A DNA stretch of 64,000 nucleotides from Candidatus Acidiferrales bacterium (GCA_035515795.1 DATJAY010000004.1:124001-188000); one strand, 5' to 3'. Counted from the first letter of the stretch, positions 26,633 to 37,971 are shown. Numbers and translations are program-made. The notes: generated by a model from the letters alone, not told the origin.

Positions 26633-28204
26633 ATGAGTGGGGAAAAACGAAGAATACTATGGGTAGATGACGAAATAGAGCTGCTGAAGCCTCATGTGAT
26701 CTTTCTTAAGGATAAAGGTTTTAATGTCGATACCGCCACTAACGGCCAGGATGCAATAGAACTGGTTAAGCAAAATTTCCGCAATGAAAATTACGACTTG
26801 ATCCTCCTTGACGAGATGATGGCAGGGATGGGAGGGTTAAACACGCTTGAGGTCATAAAAGGAATTGCGCCGGAAATACCGGTTGTAATGATAACCAAAA
26901 ATGAAGCCGAGTCGCTGATGGAGGAAGCCATAGGTCAAAAGATCAGCGACTATTTGACGAAGCCAGTAAATCCAAGCCAGATACTTTTGACGGCAAAAAA
27001 AATCATCGATGGCCATCGGATTGCCGGAGAGCGTGTCTCCAGAGATTATGTCGCAGAATTTCGAGAAATATCCGCTCAACTGGATGGAGACGTCTCGTAT
27101 TCTGACTGGATCGACATTCACCAGAAGCTAACCCGTTGGGAAATGGAAATCGATGAGCATCCTGAAATCGGATTGAAGGATTCTCTGATGGATCAAAGGA
27201 AAGCCGCGAATGCTTCCTTCGGCAAATACATCGACAGGGTTTACAGGGACTGGGTGACCAAGAAGACCGACCGCCCGAAGCTTTCGCAGGAGGTTTTCGA
27301 GACTTTTGCCATTCCTAGGATGAAGCCGGGCAAATCGGTCGTGTTCATCGTAATCGACTGCATGAGGCTGGACCAATGGCTGATCATGGAAGAATTCCTC
27401 CGCGATTACTTCGCGATCAGCAAGCAGTTCTACTATTCACTTCTACCGACGGCAACGCCATATTCTCGCAACGCGATATTCAGCGGGATGTACCCGCTGG
27501 AGATGGAGAACCGTTTTCCCGAGATTTGGGACAAAGGGAATTCCGACGACGACTCGAGCAGGAATCGTTTCGAGAAGGAACTGCTCACGGATTTGCTTCA
27601 GAGAAAACGATTGAGGGTAGAGCCGAAATATGTTAAGATCATCGATCCTGATTTCGGTAAAAATATTGTGTCCAATGTTTCGAGCTATGCACGTCTGCCA
27701 TTGACTGCCATAGTCGTGAATTTCGTCGACATACTGGCACACTCCCGGTCCGATTCGGACGTCCTGAAGGAAATTGCACCTGATGAGAGCGCATATCGTT
27801 CGCTGACGAGATCGTGGTTTCAGCATTCATATCTCTTGGATCTTTTCAAGGCACTTGCCCAGACAGATGCAACCGTGGTTGTGACGACCGACCATGGAAG
27901 CGTAAGAAGCATGCGGGGCTCGAAGGTACTTGGAGACAGGGAGGCATCGACGAACCTGCGATATAAGTTCGGCCGCAATTTGAAGTGCGACGACAGGCAG
28001 GCTATCTTTGTCAAGAACCCGGAGGACTATATGCTGCCGAGGCGCGGCGTCACGATAAACTACATAATAGCCAAGGAAGATTTCTATTTTGTCTATCCGA
28101 CCGACTATCATAAGTATCTCGAGCAATACCATGATAGCTTTCAGCACGGCGGAATTTCCCTCGAGGAAATGATTCTGCCGGTTGTGTTTCTTGATCCGAG
28201 ATAA
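26633..28204 (+). CDS. porX: PorX-type response regulator with PglZ domain (T9SS regulator)
   Basis: 523 aa. Receiver domain at 1-125 with acidic Asp12/Asp13, phosphoacceptor Asp60 and Lys110; a helical linker; then a PglZ/alkaline-phosphatase-superfamily domain from about 230 with metal-binding Asp242 ('VFIVIDCMRLDQW'), a Thr nucleophile candidate in 'PTATPYSRNAIFSG' and 'VVTTDHGSV'. This domain order is that of PorX, which regulates type IX secretion and in studied species hydrolyses cyclic oligonucleotides. Supports the presence of T9SS along with the sorting-domain protein at 52338. No PorY kinase gene is nearby. Divergent from the ilv leader; GAGAAAAA precedes its ATG. Confidence 0.93.
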   Translation: MSGEKRRILWVDDEIELLKPHVIFLKDKGFNVDTATNGQDAIELVKQNFRNENYDLILLDEMMAGMGGLNTLEVIKGIAPEIPVVMITKNEAESLMEEAIGQKISDYLTKPVNPSQILLTAKKIIDGHRIAGERVSRDYVAEFREISAQLDGDVSYSDWIDIHQKLTRWEMEIDEHPEIGLKDSLMDQRKAANASFGKYIDRVYRDWVTKKTDRPKLSQEVFETFAIPRMKPGKSVVFIVIDCMRLDQWLIMEEFLRDYFAISKQFYYSLLPTATPYSRNAIFSGMYPLEMENRFPEIWDKGNSDDDSSRNRFEKELLTDLLQRKRLRVEPKYVKIIDPDFGKNIVSNVSSYARLPLTAIVVNFVDILAHSRSDSDVLKEIAPDESAYRSLTRSWFQHSYLLDLFKALAQTDATVVVTTDHGSVRSMRGSKVLGDREASTNLRYKFGRNLKCDDRQAIFVKNPEDYMLPRRGVTINYIIAKEDFYFVYPTDYHKYLEQYHDSFQHGGISLEEMILPVVFLDPR

Positions 28205-28219
28205 GATTTACCCCCGGAC

Positions 28220-28669
28220 ATGGAGATCTTGATTTCAAAGAGCGAGGAAGAGACTATCAGGCTCGGGAGCGAATTTGCAAAGAAGCTGAAATCAGGTGGC
28301 GTTGTCGCTCTTTACGGCGACCTCGGTTCCGGCAAGACTCAATTTGTCAAAGGAGTCTGTCGTTTATTCGATGTGAAAGAAGTTGTAAACAGCCCGACTT
28401 TTACTATCGTAAATGAATATCATGGCACAATGCCGACCTCAAAGGAATCTATTCGGGTTTTCCACATAGATTTGTACAGATTAAAGAATATAGAAGAGAT
28501 TTTCGGGATTGGTTATTATGAATATCTTGAGTCGGGCGGAATCTGTCTGGTCGAGTGGGCCGAAAAACTCGACGGTATTATCCCGGAGGAACGGTTTGAC
28601 GTTAAATTTTCCGTAGTTGATGAAACGACCCGGGAGATTACTCTGGCTGACGTCGGCGGCAGGAATTGA
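28220..28669 (+). CDS. tsaE: tRNA threonylcarbamoyladenosine biosynthesis ATPase
   Basis: 149 aa. Walker A GDLGSGKT at 33-40, 'VNSPTFTIVNEY', 'FHIDLYRL' and 'LVEWAEKL' are the standard TsaE motifs. It drives the TsaBD complex in making t6A37 on tRNAs that read ANN codons. Followed by tsaB with a 2 bp gap after the stop, so the pair is co-translated. Confidence 0.95.
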   Translation: MEILISKSEEETIRLGSEFAKKLKSGGVVALYGDLGSGKTQFVKGVCRLFDVKEVVNSPTFTIVNEYHGTMPTSKESIRVFHIDLYRLKNIEEIFGIGYYEYLESGGICLVEWAEKLDGIIPEERFDVKFSVVDETTREITLADVGGRN

Positions 28670-28671
28670 TC

Positions 28672-29403
28672 ATGCGTAGAATACTTGCCATCGAAACCGC
28701 AACCAAAGTCTGCTCGGTCGCAGTTGCCGATGAGTGTGAAGTGCTCGGAGAGTTTTCGCTTTTCGTTCCACAAGTTCACGCCGAGCGCCTTATAGTAATG
28801 ACAAGCAATTTGATCGAGAATTTGAGACTCACATACAGTGATCTCGATGCGGTAGCGGTTTCCATTGGTCCGGGAAGTTTTACGGGATTAAGAATCGGAC
28901 TGAGTGTGGCGAAAGGAATAGCTTATGGACAGGACAAGAAGCTGATCGCGATCCCTACACTGGAGGCTATAGCCCGGCTGCTTCGGGATCGTGCCGGCCC
29001 GGAGAAAACGATTGTGCCGGTGCTCCGCGCACGCGCAGACGAGTTTTATTATTCATCATTTCTGGTGAAGAATTCGGAATTGAAAATGAGAACGGGCTAC
29101 GGAATAGCCGATGCCGACTCGATTATCGCGGAATTTTCTTCGGAGACCTTCTTCATCGGAGAAGGCGCCGTGGAATTATCGAAACATGAAGGCGCGAAGA
29201 AAAAATTTGGAGCCGGGCGATTTATAGATATTCCAGCTTCCGCCAAAGAAGTTGCGCTTGCTGCGCAAGTGAAACTTGAGAGAGAAGAATTTGACGACGT
29301 AGAATCCCTGGTGCCGATGTACCTGAAGGATTTTATCGCAATCAAGGGGAAATCGTTTCCGAACGGGATCCATTTGGACAATAAATTATTGGAGAAGATC
29401 TGA
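28672..29403 (+). CDS. tsaB: tRNA threonylcarbamoyladenosine biosynthesis protein TsaB
   Basis: 243 aa from the ATG at 28672 (CAGGAA upstream; a TTG at 28666 overlaps the tsaE stop but is unlikely). ASKHA-fold motifs 'ILAIETATKVCSVAV' and 'AVSIGPGSFTGLRIGLSVAKGIAYG' identify TsaB, the scaffold partner of TsaD in t6A synthesis. Its stop overlaps the accD ATG by one base (TGATG). Confidence 0.94.
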   Translation: MRRILAIETATKVCSVAVADECEVLGEFSLFVPQVHAERLIVMTSNLIENLRLTYSDLDAVAVSIGPGSFTGLRIGLSVAKGIAYGQDKKLIAIPTLEAIARLLRDRAGPEKTIVPVLRARADEFYYSSFLVKNSELKMRTGYGIADADSIIAEFSSETFFIGEGAVELSKHEGAKKKFGAGRFIDIPASAKEVALAAQVKLEREEFDDVESLVPMYLKDFIAIKGKSFPNGIHLDNKLLEKI

Positions 29404-30242
29404 TGTCGTGGTTCAAGCGTTCAAAACAAAATATCGTGTCCGCAGAAAAAAAGGATTTGCCTGAAGGGTCGTGGGTGAAATGTGAGAAGTGCGGCGAGAT
29501 GCTTCACAAGTCCCAGCTCGAAGACAACCTGTGGACCTGCAACAAATGTAATTTCCATTTCAGAATCGGGAGCAAAGAGTATTTCCAGATTCTGCTTGAC
29601 AAGAAAACGTTTAAGGAAACCGACAAGGGTTTGAAATCGAACGACCCTCTAAAATTTGTTGATACGAAATCTTACAAAAAAAGGCTGGACGAAGTTCGCA
29701 GGAAAACCGGCCTTGTAGATGCAGTCAGAACCGGAACCGGTGAAATCAGCGGACATAAAGTTGTCATTGGCTGCATGGATTTCCAATTTATCGGCGGAAG
29801 TATGGGGTCTGTTGTCGGAGAAAAAGTTGCACGATCGATTGACCGCGCTGAGAAGTACAAGAAACCGCTGGTATTGATTTCTCAAAGCGGCGGTGCACGG
29901 ATGATGGAGGCGGCCATCTCACTTATGCAGCTCGCCAAGACGAGTGCGAGACTGACCCGACTCCATAAGGCGCGTGTACCGTATATTTCCGTGCTCGTCG
30001 ATCCGACAACGGGCGGCGTTACGGCCAGCTTTGCCATGCTTGGTGATTTCAACATTGCCGAACCCGGTGCGCTGATCGGATTCGCCGGGCCGCGCGTCAT
30101 CAGGCAGGCCGTCGGAAAAGATCTGCCTGATGGCTTTCAGCGGTCGGAATTCTTGCTCGACAAGGGATTTGTCGATCTTATCGTTCACAGAAAAGAACTG
30201 AAGTCGAGGCTGACGCAGCTTTTGGAATTATTAGAATCGTGA
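29403..30242 (+). CDS. accD: Acetyl-CoA carboxylase carboxyltransferase subunit beta
   Basis: 279 aa. N-terminal zinc ribbon with Cys27, Cys30, Cys46 and Cys49, then the crotonase-fold carboxyltransferase with 'QSGGARMMEAAISLMQLAKTSA' and 'DPTTGGVTASFAMLGD' / 'AEPGALIGFAGPRVI'. Pairs with AccA (not in window) to move carboxyl from biotin to acetyl-CoA in fatty-acid synthesis. Tightly linked to tsaB and followed by arginase after 7 bp. Confidence 0.96.
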   Translation: MSWFKRSKQNIVSAEKKDLPEGSWVKCEKCGEMLHKSQLEDNLWTCNKCNFHFRIGSKEYFQILLDKKTFKETDKGLKSNDPLKFVDTKSYKKRLDEVRRKTGLVDAVRTGTGEISGHKVVIGCMDFQFIGGSMGSVVGEKVARSIDRAEKYKKPLVLISQSGGARMMEAAISLMQLAKTSARLTRLHKARVPYISVLVDPTTGGVTASFAMLGDFNIAEPGALIGFAGPRVIRQAVGKDLPDGFQRSEFLLDKGFVDLIVHRKELKSRLTQLLELLES

Positions 30243-30249
30243 GATTCCC

Positions 30250-31155
30250 ATGATAATTAGAATCGTCGGCGTTCCTATGGATCTCGGGGCCGGAAGACGC
30301 GGAGTGGACATGGGACCTTCGGCGCTTCGGATAGCGGGACTCGCGGAACGACTTCGAGAGATAGGTCATACGGTTTGCGACGATGGGGATATTCCGGTCA
30401 AAGTTCCCGAAAGTCAGGAAATGGGCGACAAGAAGTTAAAGTATCTTCCCGAAATAGTCCGCGTGGCTACTATACTGGCACATAAGGTCGAAGATATCAT
30501 GGAGCATAAGGAATTCCCGCTTGTTCTTGGAGGCGATCATTCAATAGCGATGGGTACTATTTCGGGTTTGTCAAATTACGCGACGAAGCACAATCTGCGC
30601 TTCGGAGTAATATGGATCGACGCGCATGCCGACATGAACACGGTCGAGACAACTCCTTCCGGCAACATTCACGGGATGCCGTTAGCCGCCGTCCTCGGGG
30701 AAGGCGCTCGCGAACTGACAACCATCGGCGGCGATTTCAGAAAAGTTGATCCTAGAAACGCAGCCCTTGTCGGAGTGAGAGATGTGGATACTGCAGAAAA
30801 GGAAATCGTCAAGAGGACTGGAATCGCGCATTACACCATGGCTGATATCGACAAATACGGAGCGCACAAGATTATCAACAAAGTGTTGAAAGAATTTAGA
30901 GAAAGAGTCGACTTGCTCCATGTTAGTTTTGACATAGATTCGGTCGATCCGACCGTAGCTGCCGGCGTCGGGACTCCCGCGCCGGGAGGCCTAAGTTATC
31001 GTGAAACGCATCTGATAATGGAAACTATCGCGGATTGCGAGTGCATGAGTTCGCTCGAAGTAGCAGAGGTGAATCCGATTTTTGATGTCAAGAATCAATC
31101 TTCAGCGTTTGCTGTGCAAGTGATTGCCTCGGCGCTTGGGAAAAAAATAATTTAG
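30250..31155 (+). CDS. rocF: Arginase
   Basis: 301 aa, normal length. Binuclear Mn site: His in GGDHSIAMG, the D-A-H-A-D motif ('VIWIDAHADMNT'), and Asp/Asp in 'VSFDIDSVDPTVAAGVGTPAPGG'. Hydrolyses arginine to ornithine and urea; the 'SGNIHGMPLA' loop favours arginase over agmatinase. Lies between accD and panC with gaps of 7 and 5 bp, so is co-transcribed with them although no urea or ornithine genes are near. Confidence 0.93.
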   Translation: MIIRIVGVPMDLGAGRRGVDMGPSALRIAGLAERLREIGHTVCDDGDIPVKVPESQEMGDKKLKYLPEIVRVATILAHKVEDIMEHKEFPLVLGGDHSIAMGTISGLSNYATKHNLRFGVIWIDAHADMNTVETTPSGNIHGMPLAAVLGEGARELTTIGGDFRKVDPRNAALVGVRDVDTAEKEIVKRTGIAHYTMADIDKYGAHKIINKVLKEFRERVDLLHVSFDIDSVDPTVAAGVGTPAPGGLSYRETHLIMETIADCECMSSLEVAEVNPIFDVKNQSSAFAVQVIASALGKKII

Positions 31156-31160
31156 CCGCT

Positions 31161-32027
31161 GTGAAGACAATTGCCGGTATAATTGAGATGCAGGCCGTTT
31201 CAGACAAGCTGCGGCTGGATGGAAGGAAGATCGGCTTCGTTCCAACGATGGGAGCCTTGCATGAAGGACATCTGAGTCTTGTCGATCATGCCAGGGAGCT
31301 CTCAGATGTTGTCGTCATGTCAATCTTTGTCAACCCGACGCAGTTCGGTCGCGGAGAGGACTTCGAACAGTATCCCCGCGATCTGCAAAAAGATCGGAGG
31401 CTTGCTGAGTCTCGCGGAGTCGATTATATATTCGCTCCGTCAGAAACGGAAATGTACCCCGAAGAACCTCTGACGTATGTGGAAGTACAGAAAGTTTCCC
31501 AGTTACTCGAAGGTGAATTTAGATTGGGGCATTTCAAAGGCGTCACAACCGTAGTGGCAAAGCTGCTCAATATCGTGAAGCCGCGTGTCGTCGTGTTTGG
31601 CCAGAAGGATGCGCAACAGGCATTCATCATAAAAGAAATGGTGAAGGATCTGAATTTTGACCTGGAGATTGTCATCGCGCCGATCGTACGGGAGAAAGAT
31701 GGGCTTGCGATGAGTTCAAGAAACGTTTATTTGTCGCCGGACCAGAGAAAGAGGGCGACCGTGCTTTACCGCTCTTTGAAACTTGCCGAATCGATGATAA
31801 CCGGTGGAGAGACAAACCTTGTCAAGGTGCGCGCGGCAATGCTTAAGCTGATAAACAACGAGCCGGATGGGAAGATAGATTATGTAAGTTTTGTCGATCC
31901 CGCCAACTTTGAAAAGGTTGAAAACGCCGAGATGCTCACACAGGTCCTTTCATTGATAGCCGTTCGATTTGGACAGACGAGGCTGATAGATAACATGCTG
32001 GTGAAGGTTGTGAAAAACTTGGAGTGA
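31161..32027 (+). CDS. panC: Pantothenate synthetase
   Basis: 288 aa, GTG start 5 bp after the arginase stop. 'FVPTMGALHEGHLSLVDHAR' with the HxGH nucleotidyl-transferase motif, 'VFVNPTQF'-like segment, 'VFGQKDAQQ' and 'AMSSRNVYLS' are diagnostic. Joins pantoate and beta-alanine with ATP to form pantothenate, the CoA precursor. Confidence 0.95.
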   Translation: MKTIAGIIEMQAVSDKLRLDGRKIGFVPTMGALHEGHLSLVDHARELSDVVVMSIFVNPTQFGRGEDFEQYPRDLQKDRRLAESRGVDYIFAPSETEMYPEEPLTYVEVQKVSQLLEGEFRLGHFKGVTTVVAKLLNIVKPRVVVFGQKDAQQAFIIKEMVKDLNFDLEIVIAPIVREKDGLAMSSRNVYLSPDQRKRATVLYRSLKLAESMITGGETNLVKVRAAMLKLINNEPDGKIDYVSFVDPANFEKVENAEMLTQVLSLIAVRFGQTRLIDNMLVKVVKNLE

Positions 32028-32104
32028 TGGAATTTCGTTGGAACATGTCATCTTGCCGGAATAAGGATTTGTTATTTGATTCGTAGTTGGTTTTGGAAGA
32101 CTTG

Positions 32105-32758
32105 ATGAAAGTAAATGAACTCGACTCGCTTATAGAAAAGCTGCCTGAGTCACCTCGATTCGAAGGTGAGGAGGAATATTCGATCTCGGCGGTACTTCTC
32201 CTGCTGATCACCATCAACGAGGAGCTGCACATTTTGTTCGAAAAACGTTCGGCAGCAATAAGACAGGGTGGAGAGATATCTCTTCCCGGCGGGCGATTGG
32301 ACGCCAATGACAGAGCGTTCGAGGAAACCGCAATCCGCGAGACGACAGAAGAGGTCGGAATTCCTGCTGATCGTATTCGGATAATTGGTAAACTCGATTC
32401 GGTATTCGCACCGATGGGTGCGCTGGTGCATGTTTTTGTCGCTGTGTCAGACGTGAGACCGGATGATATTCAAGCTAATCCTGGAGAAGTTGAAAAGACA
32501 TTCTTGATTCCCGTGTCATTTTTTCAGAAGAATCAGCCGGAAGAGTTTAAAGTTATGACTGAAGTGCATCCGGCCTACATAGATAAAACCACCAAGAAGG
32601 AAGTCGTCCTTTTCCCGACGAAAGAGTTAGGTCTTCCCGAACGCTACTGGAATTCGTGGGGCGGATTCAAACACAATATCTTTGTTTACCGCACCGATGA
32701 AGGAACGATATGGGGAATTACAGCGCGAATTGTTCGGGATTTCATTAGAAAGCTTTGA
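32105..32758 (+). CDS. NUDIX hydrolase, CoA pyrophosphatase (NudL)-like
   Basis: 217 aa from the ATG at 32105, which has GGAAG 5 bases upstream. NUDIX box spread over 'GGRLDANDRAFEETAIRETTEEVGI' (G-x5-E-x7-R-E-x2-E-E-x-G). The segment 'LFEKRSAAIRQGGEISLPGGR' matches the UPF0035 pattern of CoA-specific NUDIX enzymes, where L-L-T-x-R-S-x3-R-x4-G-x3-F-P-G-G is usual. It may trim CoA or its derivatives, sensible next to panC. Substrate inferred, not shown. Confidence 0.85.
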   Translation: MKVNELDSLIEKLPESPRFEGEEEYSISAVLLLLITINEELHILFEKRSAAIRQGGEISLPGGRLDANDRAFEETAIRETTEEVGIPADRIRIIGKLDSVFAPMGALVHVFVAVSDVRPDDIQANPGEVEKTFLIPVSFFQKNQPEEFKVMTEVHPAYIDKTTKKEVVLFPTKELGLPERYWNSWGGFKHNIFVYRTDEGTIWGITARIVRDFIRKL

Positions 32759-32824
32759 GCTTTACTTTCTTATCCTCGAGCTGACTCAAAAGAATTCTTG
32801 ATTGAAAAACCACTTGGAGAGAAT

Positions 32825-34642
32825 ATGAAACACATTCCGCAAAAATATTTTGTCATTAGCATTGCTCCTCTATTGTTTTTGTTTGGCTTTGGTCGAAGTG
32901 CCTCGTTTGCCCAGGGCAACGGCGGCTGGCAGCATTTGAACTACGCGATCTTCTTCACGTCCAGGGATGTGGATAGTCTTCTCGTCGATTCGGTGCAATT
33001 CCATAAGACCATGAACTACTTTGGGCCGGTCAAACCACGAAGAGTTTACCTTGACGGAGAGGGGCGTGATGGAGGAGTAAATGTCCCGCTCCTGCAGAGG
33101 ATTGCTGCGAGGTTTCGTGCCATGGGTATCGACCCGGAGGGCGCGATGGTTCCGACGTCGCGGTTTGGTCCCTCGGTCTACAATAATCCGGAGGACCTCG
33201 AGTCGCTCAAAGAGCGAATGCAGGGACTCGCTAAAGTCTTTGATGAGATAATCCTTGATGATTGGCTTTTCACGGTCGCCACCGATTCCGCGAGCGTTGC
33301 GGATCGTGGCAGCATGAGCTGGCCGGAGTACCGGACAAAACTGCTTCTTGAACAAACCAAGAAATACATTATCGATCCTGCGAAGGAAGTAAATCCCAAA
33401 GTCAACATCATCATAAAATATCCGAACTGGTACGAGGGATTCGGAGAGAACGGATACGATATTTATAACGAGACCCGCCAGTTTGACAAAATGGCGGTCG
33501 GCATAGAGACTCGCGTGCCGGAAGCTCAGCACCAGCACATACCGATTTACAGCGGCTATGTTTTGCAGAAATGGGAGTCGAGCGTCGATCCTTCAAAATG
33601 GGTTGGCTCATGGCTGGATAATTATGGAATGAAAGGAGCGTACGACGATTACAACGCACAGGTGTGGCAGGCGATCATGGCACAGTCTCCGGAGATAATT
33701 CTATGGTGTGCGGGACAACTCTGGCCGACAAATCCTTCAAGCGACGTCTATCCTCATTTTACCAAGGAGCTTCCTGAGTTCAACCGTGTTGCAGGAATGC
33801 TTCAAGGCATGCCGCGCGGAGTGCCAATCTACCTGCCGTATGGTTCCGCCGGTGAGTATAATATTTTTGGATACCTTGGAATGGCTGGAATCCCGCTGAA
33901 ACCCGTCGCCGAATTTCCCAAGGAGAGTCAAAGTGCAATCTTTTGTCTTAATTCATTAAAGGATACCAGCCTCGCTGATGAAATGCTCGGTCGATTGCGC
34001 GAGGGCAAAGATGTGTTTATGACTTATAGTCTGTGGAGGAGATTGCGCCGCACTGAATTCAAGAATACCTTGAGTCTACTTGATTACAACGGCATTGCTA
34101 CTTCGGATAAATTTGGTTTGTTGGACTACGGGTACAGGGAGAGAACCGTAACGGCGGACAGGCAATTTACTTTTCCCGGCGTCGAAGCCACGACCTGGCC
34201 TGAAAGCCGTGACGTTACACTTTCAAGCCGGGACTATGATTTCTCTGTCTTAATGAGAGTTCCGTACCTCAAAGGAACGCTTTATGTCCTGAACATGCCG
34301 GAAGATTATTACGACCTCCTTGAGCTTCCGACCGACGTTCTAAATGCGATCAGAAGATCGTTTGTCATGGACCTCGGAGTTGAATTTGACGGACCGGGAC
34401 ACATCGCTATGTACCCATTTGGCGATAAACAGTATGTTCTCTACAATATGAGCGACACGGAAGCGCCGGTCAATCTCAGGTTTTATAAAGAAGTTCCCGG
34501 ATCCGGCTGGAAGAATCTTGTGAGCGATGAATCGCTGGAAGTGAAGCAAGATACTTCCCTCGTTCGTTTCAGAGGCCCGGTTATAAGTGAGGTTTCTCTC
34601 GAGCTAAAGCCGTATGGGATAGCCGTCGTACAGGCTCCTTAA
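32825..34642 (+). CDS. Secreted protein of unknown function, possible glycoside-hydrolase-like TIM barrel
   Basis: 605 aa from the ATG at 32825 (GGAGAGA upstream). Signal peptide ends at about S-F-A-Q. The first 330 residues alternate strands and helices, with acidic residues at strand ends ('RRVYLDGEGRD', 'FDEIILDDWLF', 'VNIIIKYPNWYEGFG'), as in a TIM-barrel hydrolase. A middle domain resembling a glutamine-amidotransferase-like fold and a C-terminal beta-sandwich ('GIAVVQAP' end) seem to follow, the order seen in GH42-type and related glycosidases. No named family was identified. Stands alone between NUDIX and gap genes; exported to periplasm or surface. Confidence 0.55.
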   Translation: MKHIPQKYFVISIAPLLFLFGFGRSASFAQGNGGWQHLNYAIFFTSRDVDSLLVDSVQFHKTMNYFGPVKPRRVYLDGEGRDGGVNVPLLQRIAARFRAMGIDPEGAMVPTSRFGPSVYNNPEDLESLKERMQGLAKVFDEIILDDWLFTVATDSASVADRGSMSWPEYRTKLLLEQTKKYIIDPAKEVNPKVNIIIKYPNWYEGFGENGYDIYNETRQFDKMAVGIETRVPEAQHQHIPIYSGYVLQKWESSVDPSKWVGSWLDNYGMKGAYDDYNAQVWQAIMAQSPEIILWCAGQLWPTNPSSDVYPHFTKELPEFNRVAGMLQGMPRGVPIYLPYGSAGEYNIFGYLGMAGIPLKPVAEFPKESQSAIFCLNSLKDTSLADEMLGRLREGKDVFMTYSLWRRLRRTEFKNTLSLLDYNGIATSDKFGLLDYGYRERTVTADRQFTFPGVEATTWPESRDVTLSSRDYDFSVLMRVPYLKGTLYVLNMPEDYYDLLELPTDVLNAIRRSFVMDLGVEFDGPGHIAMYPFGDKQYVLYNMSDTEAPVNLRFYKEVPGSGWKNLVSDESLEVKQDTSLVRFRGPVISEVSLELKPYGIAVVQAP

Positions 34643-34699
34643 ATTGCATCTTAGGTCGTATCTGGTTAAATTTTTATGAAAAAAATTTGGAGGATTTAA

Positions 34700-35713
<1,014 letters not shown>

Positions 35714-35728
35714 AACGAATGAAATTAG

Positions 35729-35756
35729 GTAGGTCGACCAAAGACGGTCGACCTAC
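35729..35756 (+). terminator. Perfect hairpin after gap
   Basis: An 11 bp perfect stem, GTAGGTCGACC (35729-35739) and GGTCGACCTAC (35746-35756), with loop AAAGAC, 15 bp after the gap stop, followed by TCTCATT without a proper T-run. Likely a terminator or a transcript-stabilising hairpin. Confidence 0.5.
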
Positions 35757-35933
35757 TCTCATTGAATAGGCGGTGGGCGGCTGGTCCGGAGGAGCTCCTT
35801 CGGAGAAGTATCTCCCGGTCGATTATTTGCACAAGTGTTCGGGATCTTGTGAGCGCCTGGCGTCATCCGGTCATTCAAATAATTTCCCACGGGACTTTGC
35901 GGTGATCGATGTTTTAATGATTTAGGATGGAAA

Positions 35934-36608
35934 TTGAACCTGTTTTTTATCTTCTTGCCTATCGTGTTTGCTCTTAACCAAGATGCCGCCCAAAGCACAT
36001 ATACAGCGAGGGAGGTATTCGAAAAGGGGAAGGTGCGGGCAATGGAAATCGACAGCAGTCTGAAACATGTCGATGTACAATTCATGCAGGAAATAGAATT
36101 CAAATCCCGCGGCGGAGACAAGGACGATCTTGTTTTCAATATTACCGTCAGGCGTGGAAAATTTGAGCGGCAGATTGTTTCTAGTACCGTCGTGAACGGC
36201 GATCGATTCAACGGCGGCTATGATGCTTTCGATAAGATGTTCCTTCTATCGGAATATTTCGATGAAGACGGCAAGACCTTGAGTTCGTGCGAGTTTCAAG
36301 ATCAGGATTGCAGCAACTGCTATGGAATAAATTTTACTTTTTCGAAATCTTCGGATCTGAGCGATCCTCTCAACGTGGTCTCCGCGTCGTTTACTGCCGA
36401 TGATTTTAGTCCGATGACAATCGACGAGCAGATAACGGGCTTGCCGCTCGGCGCGGAATTCGATAACGACGTAAAAGTCACTTACGACAAGAACTTGAAT
36501 ATGTGTTACCCCGAAAGCATCGTGATGCGTGTTTACGCGCACCTATTTTTCTTGAAGGGCGAAATCGCGGTAGTAACTATCAAGAATAAAGATCTGAAAA
36601 GAATTTAA
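35934..36608 (+). CDS. Secreted protein of unknown function
   Basis: 224 aa, TTG start with AGGATGG 4-5 bases upstream. Signal peptide ends near N-Q-D-A-A-Q-S (about residue 20). The rest is beta-rich ('[17 protein letters not shown]', '[17 protein letters not shown]', '[34 protein letters not shown]') with four Cys, three of them in [11 protein letters not shown]. The shape resembles outer-membrane lipoprotein-sorting folds but no family is assigned. Sits between gap and pgk, 40 bp before pgk. Confidence 0.6.
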   Translation: MNLFFIFLPIVFALNQDAAQSTYTAREVFEKGKVRAMEIDSSLKHVDVQFMQEIEFKSRGGDKDDLVFNITVRRGKFERQIVSSTVVNGDRFNGGYDAFDKMFLLSEYFDEDGKTLSSCEFQDQDCSNCYGINFTFSKSSDLSDPLNVVSASFTADDFSPMTIDEQITGLPLGAEFDNDVKVTYDKNLNMCYPESIVMRVYAHLFFLKGEIAVVTIKNKDLKRI

Positions 36609-36648
36609 GCAAACACGCAGAGTCTTTGCGTCTCAACAAGGAGAAAAA

Positions 36649-37842
36649 ATGGAAACAACTTTCAACAAAAAAACTATCGATGACATTGATGTAAAAGGCA
36701 AGAAAGTTCTGGTCAGGGTTGATTTCAATGTACCGCTGGATGAGAATAAAAAAGTTACCGATGATAAGCGAATTGTCGAATCATTGCCGACGATCAGGAA
36801 GATTTTGAAAGACGGCGGCATGCCGATCTTGATGAGCCATCTCGGCCGTCCTAAGGGCAAGCCGAAGCCGGAATTCTCGCTTGCTCCGGTTGCGAAGAGA
36901 TTAGGCGAACTTTTATCTTCTAATGTAATAATGGCCGCCGATTGCATAGGGGCCGAGGCAAAGAAGGCTGTTGCATCCGCGAAGCCGGGTGATGTGGTTC
37001 TCCTTGAAAACCTTCGCTTCCATGCTGAAGAGGAAGCAAATGACGAAAACTTCTCCAAGGAGTTGGCTTCGCTTGGCGATGTTTATGTGAACGATGCTTT
37101 CGGGAGCGCTCACCGCGCGCACGCTTCGACTGAAGGCGTGACCCGTTTCTTGAAGCCCGCGGTCGGCGGTTACCTCATGCAGAAGGAATTACAATATCTC
37201 TCGCAGGCAGTCGAAAATCCAAACCGTCCTTACGTCGCGATCATCGGCGGGGCGAAGATCTCCGGCAAGATCGATGTCATCAACAACCTTCTCGGCAAAG
37301 TAGACGCTCTCATCATAGGCGGCGGAATGATGTTCACTTTCTTGAAGGCGATGGGGAAGGAAATCGGCAATTCGATTTTGGAAGCCGACAAAGTTGATCT
37401 TGCAAAAGGGTTGGTGCAGAATAAGAAGCTTCTTTTGCCGGTAGATTGTGTTGTTGCCGATAAATTTGAGAACACCGCCGCGAAAAAAATCGTAACCGTA
37501 GATGCGATCCCGCAAGGCTGGGTTGGGATGGACATCGGTCCCAAAAGCATCGACCTTTTCCGCAGTGAGATAATCAAATCCAAAACTGTAGTCTGGAACG
37601 GACCGATGGGCGTATTCGAAATGGATAACTTCGCCGCAGGCACGAAAGCTATCGCCGATGCGCTCGTTGAGGCAACAAAGAAGGGCGCTTCGACAATTGT
37701 CGGCGGAGGCGATTCAGCCGCAGCTATTGCCAAATTCGGCCTGGAGAAGAGTGTTTCGCACGTTTCGACGGGAGGCGGAGCCTCTTTGGAATTCCTCGAA
37801 GGAAAGATTCTTCCGGGCGTCGCGGCGCTTGATAATAAATAA
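36649..37842 (+). CDS. pgk: Phosphoglycerate kinase
   Basis: 397 aa, standard. '[21 protein letters not shown]' and '[13 protein letters not shown]', '[11 protein letters not shown]', '[10 protein letters not shown]', '[16 protein letters not shown]', and the nucleotide-binding '[13 protein letters not shown]' with '[15 protein letters not shown]'. Makes ATP from 1,3-bisphosphoglycerate. Strong AAGGAG before the ATG. Confidence 0.97.
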   Translation: METTFNKKTIDDIDVKGKKVLVRVDFNVPLDENKKVTDDKRIVESLPTIRKILKDGGMPILMSHLGRPKGKPKPEFSLAPVAKRLGELLSSNVIMAADCIGAEAKKAVASAKPGDVVLLENLRFHAEEEANDENFSKELASLGDVYVNDAFGSAHRAHASTEGVTRFLKPAVGGYLMQKELQYLSQAVENPNRPYVAIIGGAKISGKIDVINNLLGKVDALIIGGGMMFTFLKAMGKEIGNSILEADKVDLAKGLVQNKKLLLPVDCVVADKFENTAAKKIVTVDAIPQGWVGMDIGPKSIDLFRSEIIKSKTVVWNGPMGVFEMDNFAAGTKAIADALVEATKKGASTIVGGGDSAAAIAKFGLEKSVSHVSTGGGASLEFLEGKILPGVAALDNK

Positions 37843-37971
37843 AGACCAGGATGAAAAGTGAAGAGCCAGGATAAAAATGGAGAAAGTTTTCAAAAATTCA
37901 GGATTGACTTTTCACTTATGTTGCCGTGAAACGGATGGAGACGTGAAATTGTTCAATAAAACAGAGAGAAT